Below, piece after piece: positions 2,953-5,239 of a DNA stretch of 5,239 nt. Numbering within the stretch: the first letter of the stretch is position 1; each line of letters starts with the position of its first letter. The notes below the pieces were generated by a model. It was given only the letters and a program-made list of their open reading frames with translations. It did not search any database and was not told where the DNA came from. Source of the DNA: Candidatus Woesearchaeota archaeon (lineage in GTDB: Archaea > Nanobdellota > Nanobdellia > SCGC-AAA011-G17 > GW2011-AR17); NCBI GenBank assembly GCA_018302165.1, contig JAGWAA010000054.1, forward strand, positions 1-5,239, written 5' to 3'. The translations under genes and the position numbers were made by a program.

Positions 2953-5239
2953 ATGATTCCAGACAAGGAAATAAAAAAGCAATACAAACCTATTTTTTGG
3001 AAAAATCCTGAAAAATATTATGCTACTAAAGTTCTTATTGAAGAAGGGTTCAAAAGAGGAATTTGTAAAAAATGTGGAAAACCATATTGGAGTACTATAA
3101 ACAGAAGTACATGTGGAGATCCGGCTTGTTCTGGAGAAGGGTTTAGTTTTATTGGAAATAGTCCTTGTAAAAATAAATTATCATACATAGATGTTTGGAA
3201 AAAATTTTCGGAAATGTTTGAGAAGAAAGGGTATACTGCAATTAAGAGGTATCCCTCAGTAGCAAGATGGAATCCAACAATGGATTATACCAATGCTTCT
3301 ATCGCTGCATTTCAACCATATGTTATTTCTGGGGAAGTTGAACCACCAGCAAATCCATTAGTAATACCACAATTTTGTTTGAGATTTGGAGATACAGATA
3401 ATGTTGGTGTAACAATGTCGCATCATACTGGATTTGTTATGATTGGGCAGCATATGTTTGTTGCACCAGAGAAATGGGATCAAAATAAAGTTTTCAAAGA
3501 TATGTTAGATTGGAATCTCAAAGGACTTGGATTGAAGAAAGAGGATATGACTTTTCATGAAGATGCTTGGGCAGGCGGAGGGAATCTTGGATGTTGTATG
3601 GAAATGTTCTCTCGGGGTTGTGAGTTATGGAATCAGGTTTACATGCTTTATGAGCAAACAAATAATGGTGTTAAAGATTTGAAAATTAAAGTTTTGGACA
3701 TGGGACTTGGTATGGAAAGGAATGCTTGGTTCTCGCAAGGTGCACCAACAACTTATGATGCAGTATTCCCAAAAGTTCTAGAGCAATTAAGAAAAAAAAC
3801 TGGATTGAAGTATGATGAAAAATTATTGAGAAAGTATACTCCTTATGCATCATTGTTGAATAATGATGAAGCTGAAGATATGGATAAAGCTTGGAAGGTT
3901 GTTGCAAAGAAGATGGATATGGGTGTCAAGGAATTGAAAGAGTATATGATGCCAACTTCAAACTTGTATGCAATTGCAGAACATATGAGAAGTGCTTTAA
4001 TAATTCTAAATGATGGTGGATTACCTTCTAATGTTGGAGGAGGATATAATTTGCGAATGTTGATTCGGAGAAGTTTAGGGTTTATTGACAAAAACAAATG
4101 GGATATTGATATCTATGAAGTATGTGAAATGCATGCAAAAGAAATGAAACCATTATATCCTGAATTGAGTGAGAAATTAAGTGATATTAAAAAAATATTA
4201 GAAGTTGAAAAGAAAAAATATGGTGCTACCAAAGAAAAAACTTTTAGGATTATTGAATCTTTGAAGGGTACAAAAATTAATGAAGATAAACTATTGGAAC
4301 TTTATGATTCACAAGGTGTGAGTCCGGAAATGTTAGGGATTCATGCACCAGAAAATTTCTATGCAAAAGTTTCTGAGTTACATGAAAAAGTGGAACAAGT
4401 TGCTGCTACTGAAAAAGGTGAAGAATATGATTTAAAAAATGTTGAAGAAACCAAACCATTATATTTTGAAGATTATAAATTGACTAAATTCAAAGCAAAA
4501 GTTGTGAAAGTTATTGGGAATATTGTTGTGCTAGATCAAACTGCTTTTTATCCTACTTCTGGTGGACAAATTCATGATATCGGTAATCTTGATGGAAATG
4601 ATGTAGTTCAAGTTTGGAAACAAGGAAAAATTATTTTGCACAAAGTAAATAGTGGTGAATTTAAGAAAGAGGATGTTGTTCATGGAGAAATTAATTTTGA
4701 GAGAAGGTTGCAATTAGCGCAGCATCATACTGCAACACATATTGTTAATGCAGCCGCAAAAAAAGTTTTAGGGGAGCATGTTAATCAAGCTGGGGCATTC
4801 AAGGATATTGATAAAGCAAGATTGGATATAACACATTATGAAGCAGTAACTGATGAAGAACTAAAGAAGATTGAAAAAGTTGCTAATGAGATTGTTCAAA
4901 AAGGGATTAAGATTGAAAAGAAATTTTATTCACGTAATGAAGCAGAAAAAAAGTTTGGGATGACTATCTATCAGGGTGGGGCTGTTCCAGGAAAAGAACT
5001 TAGAATAATTGATATCAAAGGTGTTGATATTGAAGCTTGTGGCGGAACGCATTTGGATAACACCAAAGAAGTTGAAAAGATTAAGATTTTGAAATCTACA
5101 AAAATACAAGATGGAGTTGTTAGGATTATTTTTACTGCTGGAAAAGCTGCACATGAAGAAAGCAAAGGTGAAAGTGCAAATGTAGAAAAGTTAAAGGAGC
5201 TTCTGAAGTGTTCCAAAGAAGAAATTCCTGGTAGATGTG
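2953..5239 (+). CDS. alaS: alanyl-tRNA synthetase, archaeal type, 3' end outside the window
   Basis: AlaRS charges tRNA-Ala with alanine and clears mischarged seryl- or glycyl-tRNA-Ala. The 762 codons present, with no stop, cover most of an enzyme that is usually about 900 residues in archaea. The archaeal N-terminal extension has a cysteine cluster: C38, C41, C54 and C59. The class II catalytic core shows motif 2 with LRFGDTDNVG (143-152, R144), the EDAWAGGGN segment (203-211), and motif 3 GLGMER (251-256) followed by NAWFSQGAPT. A helical tRNA-binding region follows. The editing domain has FYPTSGGQ at 532-539 and all four zinc ligands: H592 and H596 in HTATH, C696 and H700 in CGGTH. Editing should therefore be intact. 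The C-terminal domain begins near 740 and is cut off. The ATG at 2953 is chosen because it starts the conserved N-terminus and sits at leaderless distance from TATATAAACTT. The gene is monocistronic as far as can be seen. Confidence 0.97.
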   Translation, partial: MIPDKEIKKQYKPIFWKNPEKYYATKVLIEEGFKRGICKKCGKPYWSTINRSTCGDPACSGEGFSFIGNSPCKNKLSYIDVWKKFSEMFEKKGYTAIKRYPSVARWNPTMDYTNASIAAFQPYVISGEVEPPANPLVIPQFCLRFGDTDNVGVTMSHHTGFVMIGQHMFVAPEKWDQNKVFKDMLDWNLKGLGLKKEDMTFHEDAWAGGGNLGCCMEMFSRGCELWNQVYMLYEQTNNGVKDLKIKVLDMGLGMERNAWFSQGAPTTYDAVFPKVLEQLRKKTGLKYDEKLLRKYTPYASLLNNDEAEDMDKAWKVVAKKMDMGVKELKEYMMPTSNLYAIAEHMRSALIILNDGGLPSNVGGGYNLRMLIRRSLGFIDKNKWDIDIYEVCEMHAKEMKPLYPELSEKLSDIKKILEVEKKKYGATKEKTFRIIESLKGTKINEDKLLELYDSQGVSPEMLGIHAPENFYAKVSELHEKVEQVAATEKGEEYDLKNVEETKPLYFEDYKLTKFKAKVVKVIGNIVVLDQTAFYPTSGGQIHDIGNLDGNDVVQVWKQGKIILHKVNSGEFKKEDVVHGEINFERRLQLAQHHTATHIVNAAAKKVLGEHVNQAGAFKDIDKARLDITHYEAVTDEELKKIEKVANEIVQKGIKIEKKFYSRNEAEKKFGMTIYQGGAVPGKELRIIDIKGVDIEACGGTHLDNTKEVEKIKILKSTKIQDGVVRIIFTAGKAAHEESKGESANVEKLKELLKCSKEEIPGRC

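Noticed and set aside
3686..5216. Several minus-strand open frames of 60-84 codons inside alaS
   Set aside because: They are antisense shadows of a conserved synthetase, overlap one another in different frames, and have no family features.

Overview
This AT-rich window most likely comes from an archaeon, and probably from a DPANN lineage of the Woesearchaeota/Pacearchaeota kind. Five things support archaea. There is a tRNA-Ser gene interrupted by introns that fold into bulge-helix-bulge splice sites. There is a TFE-alpha transcription factor and an archaeal-type alanyl-tRNA synthetase. TATA boxes lie about 25-30 nt ahead of start codons, so leaderless mRNAs are predicted. Oligo-T tracts follow the stop codons. 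The DPANN assignment rests on gene style (small proteins, compact spacing, AT-rich lysine-heavy coding) and is inference.

Layout. At the left end on the minus strand, 9..174 is tRNA-Ser(GCU). It appears to carry two introns, at 29/30 and at the canonical 37/38 position, and has its own TATA box. Also on the minus strand, 208..645 encodes an unrecognised small membrane protein. It diverges from a compact site-2-type (M50) intramembrane metalloprotease at 698..1252, and one TATATA element sits almost midway between the two start codons. The protease gene converges on the TFE-alpha gene (1249..1923, minus), and their stop codons overlap by two bases. TFE ends in a long lysine-rich repeat tail, whose complementary strand gives T-tracts that can terminate the protease transcript.

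A 180-bp divergent spacer separates TFE from a two-gene operon (2104..2496 and 2498..2902). This operon encodes two small charged, helical proteins that I cannot assign to a named family. It ends in a T-tract. A leaderless-type promoter then drives alaS (2953 to the window end), which is cut off by the window after 762 codons, before the C-terminal domain is complete.

Functionally this is mostly information-processing chromosome: a Ser tRNA, a basal transcription factor and AlaRS, with a membrane protease and three uncharacterised proteins between them. No mobile element, CRISPR array, rRNA or defence system is visible. The best candidates for something new are the doubly interrupted tRNA with a predicted splicing order, the repeat-built lysine tail on TFE, and the uncharacterised two-gene operon.
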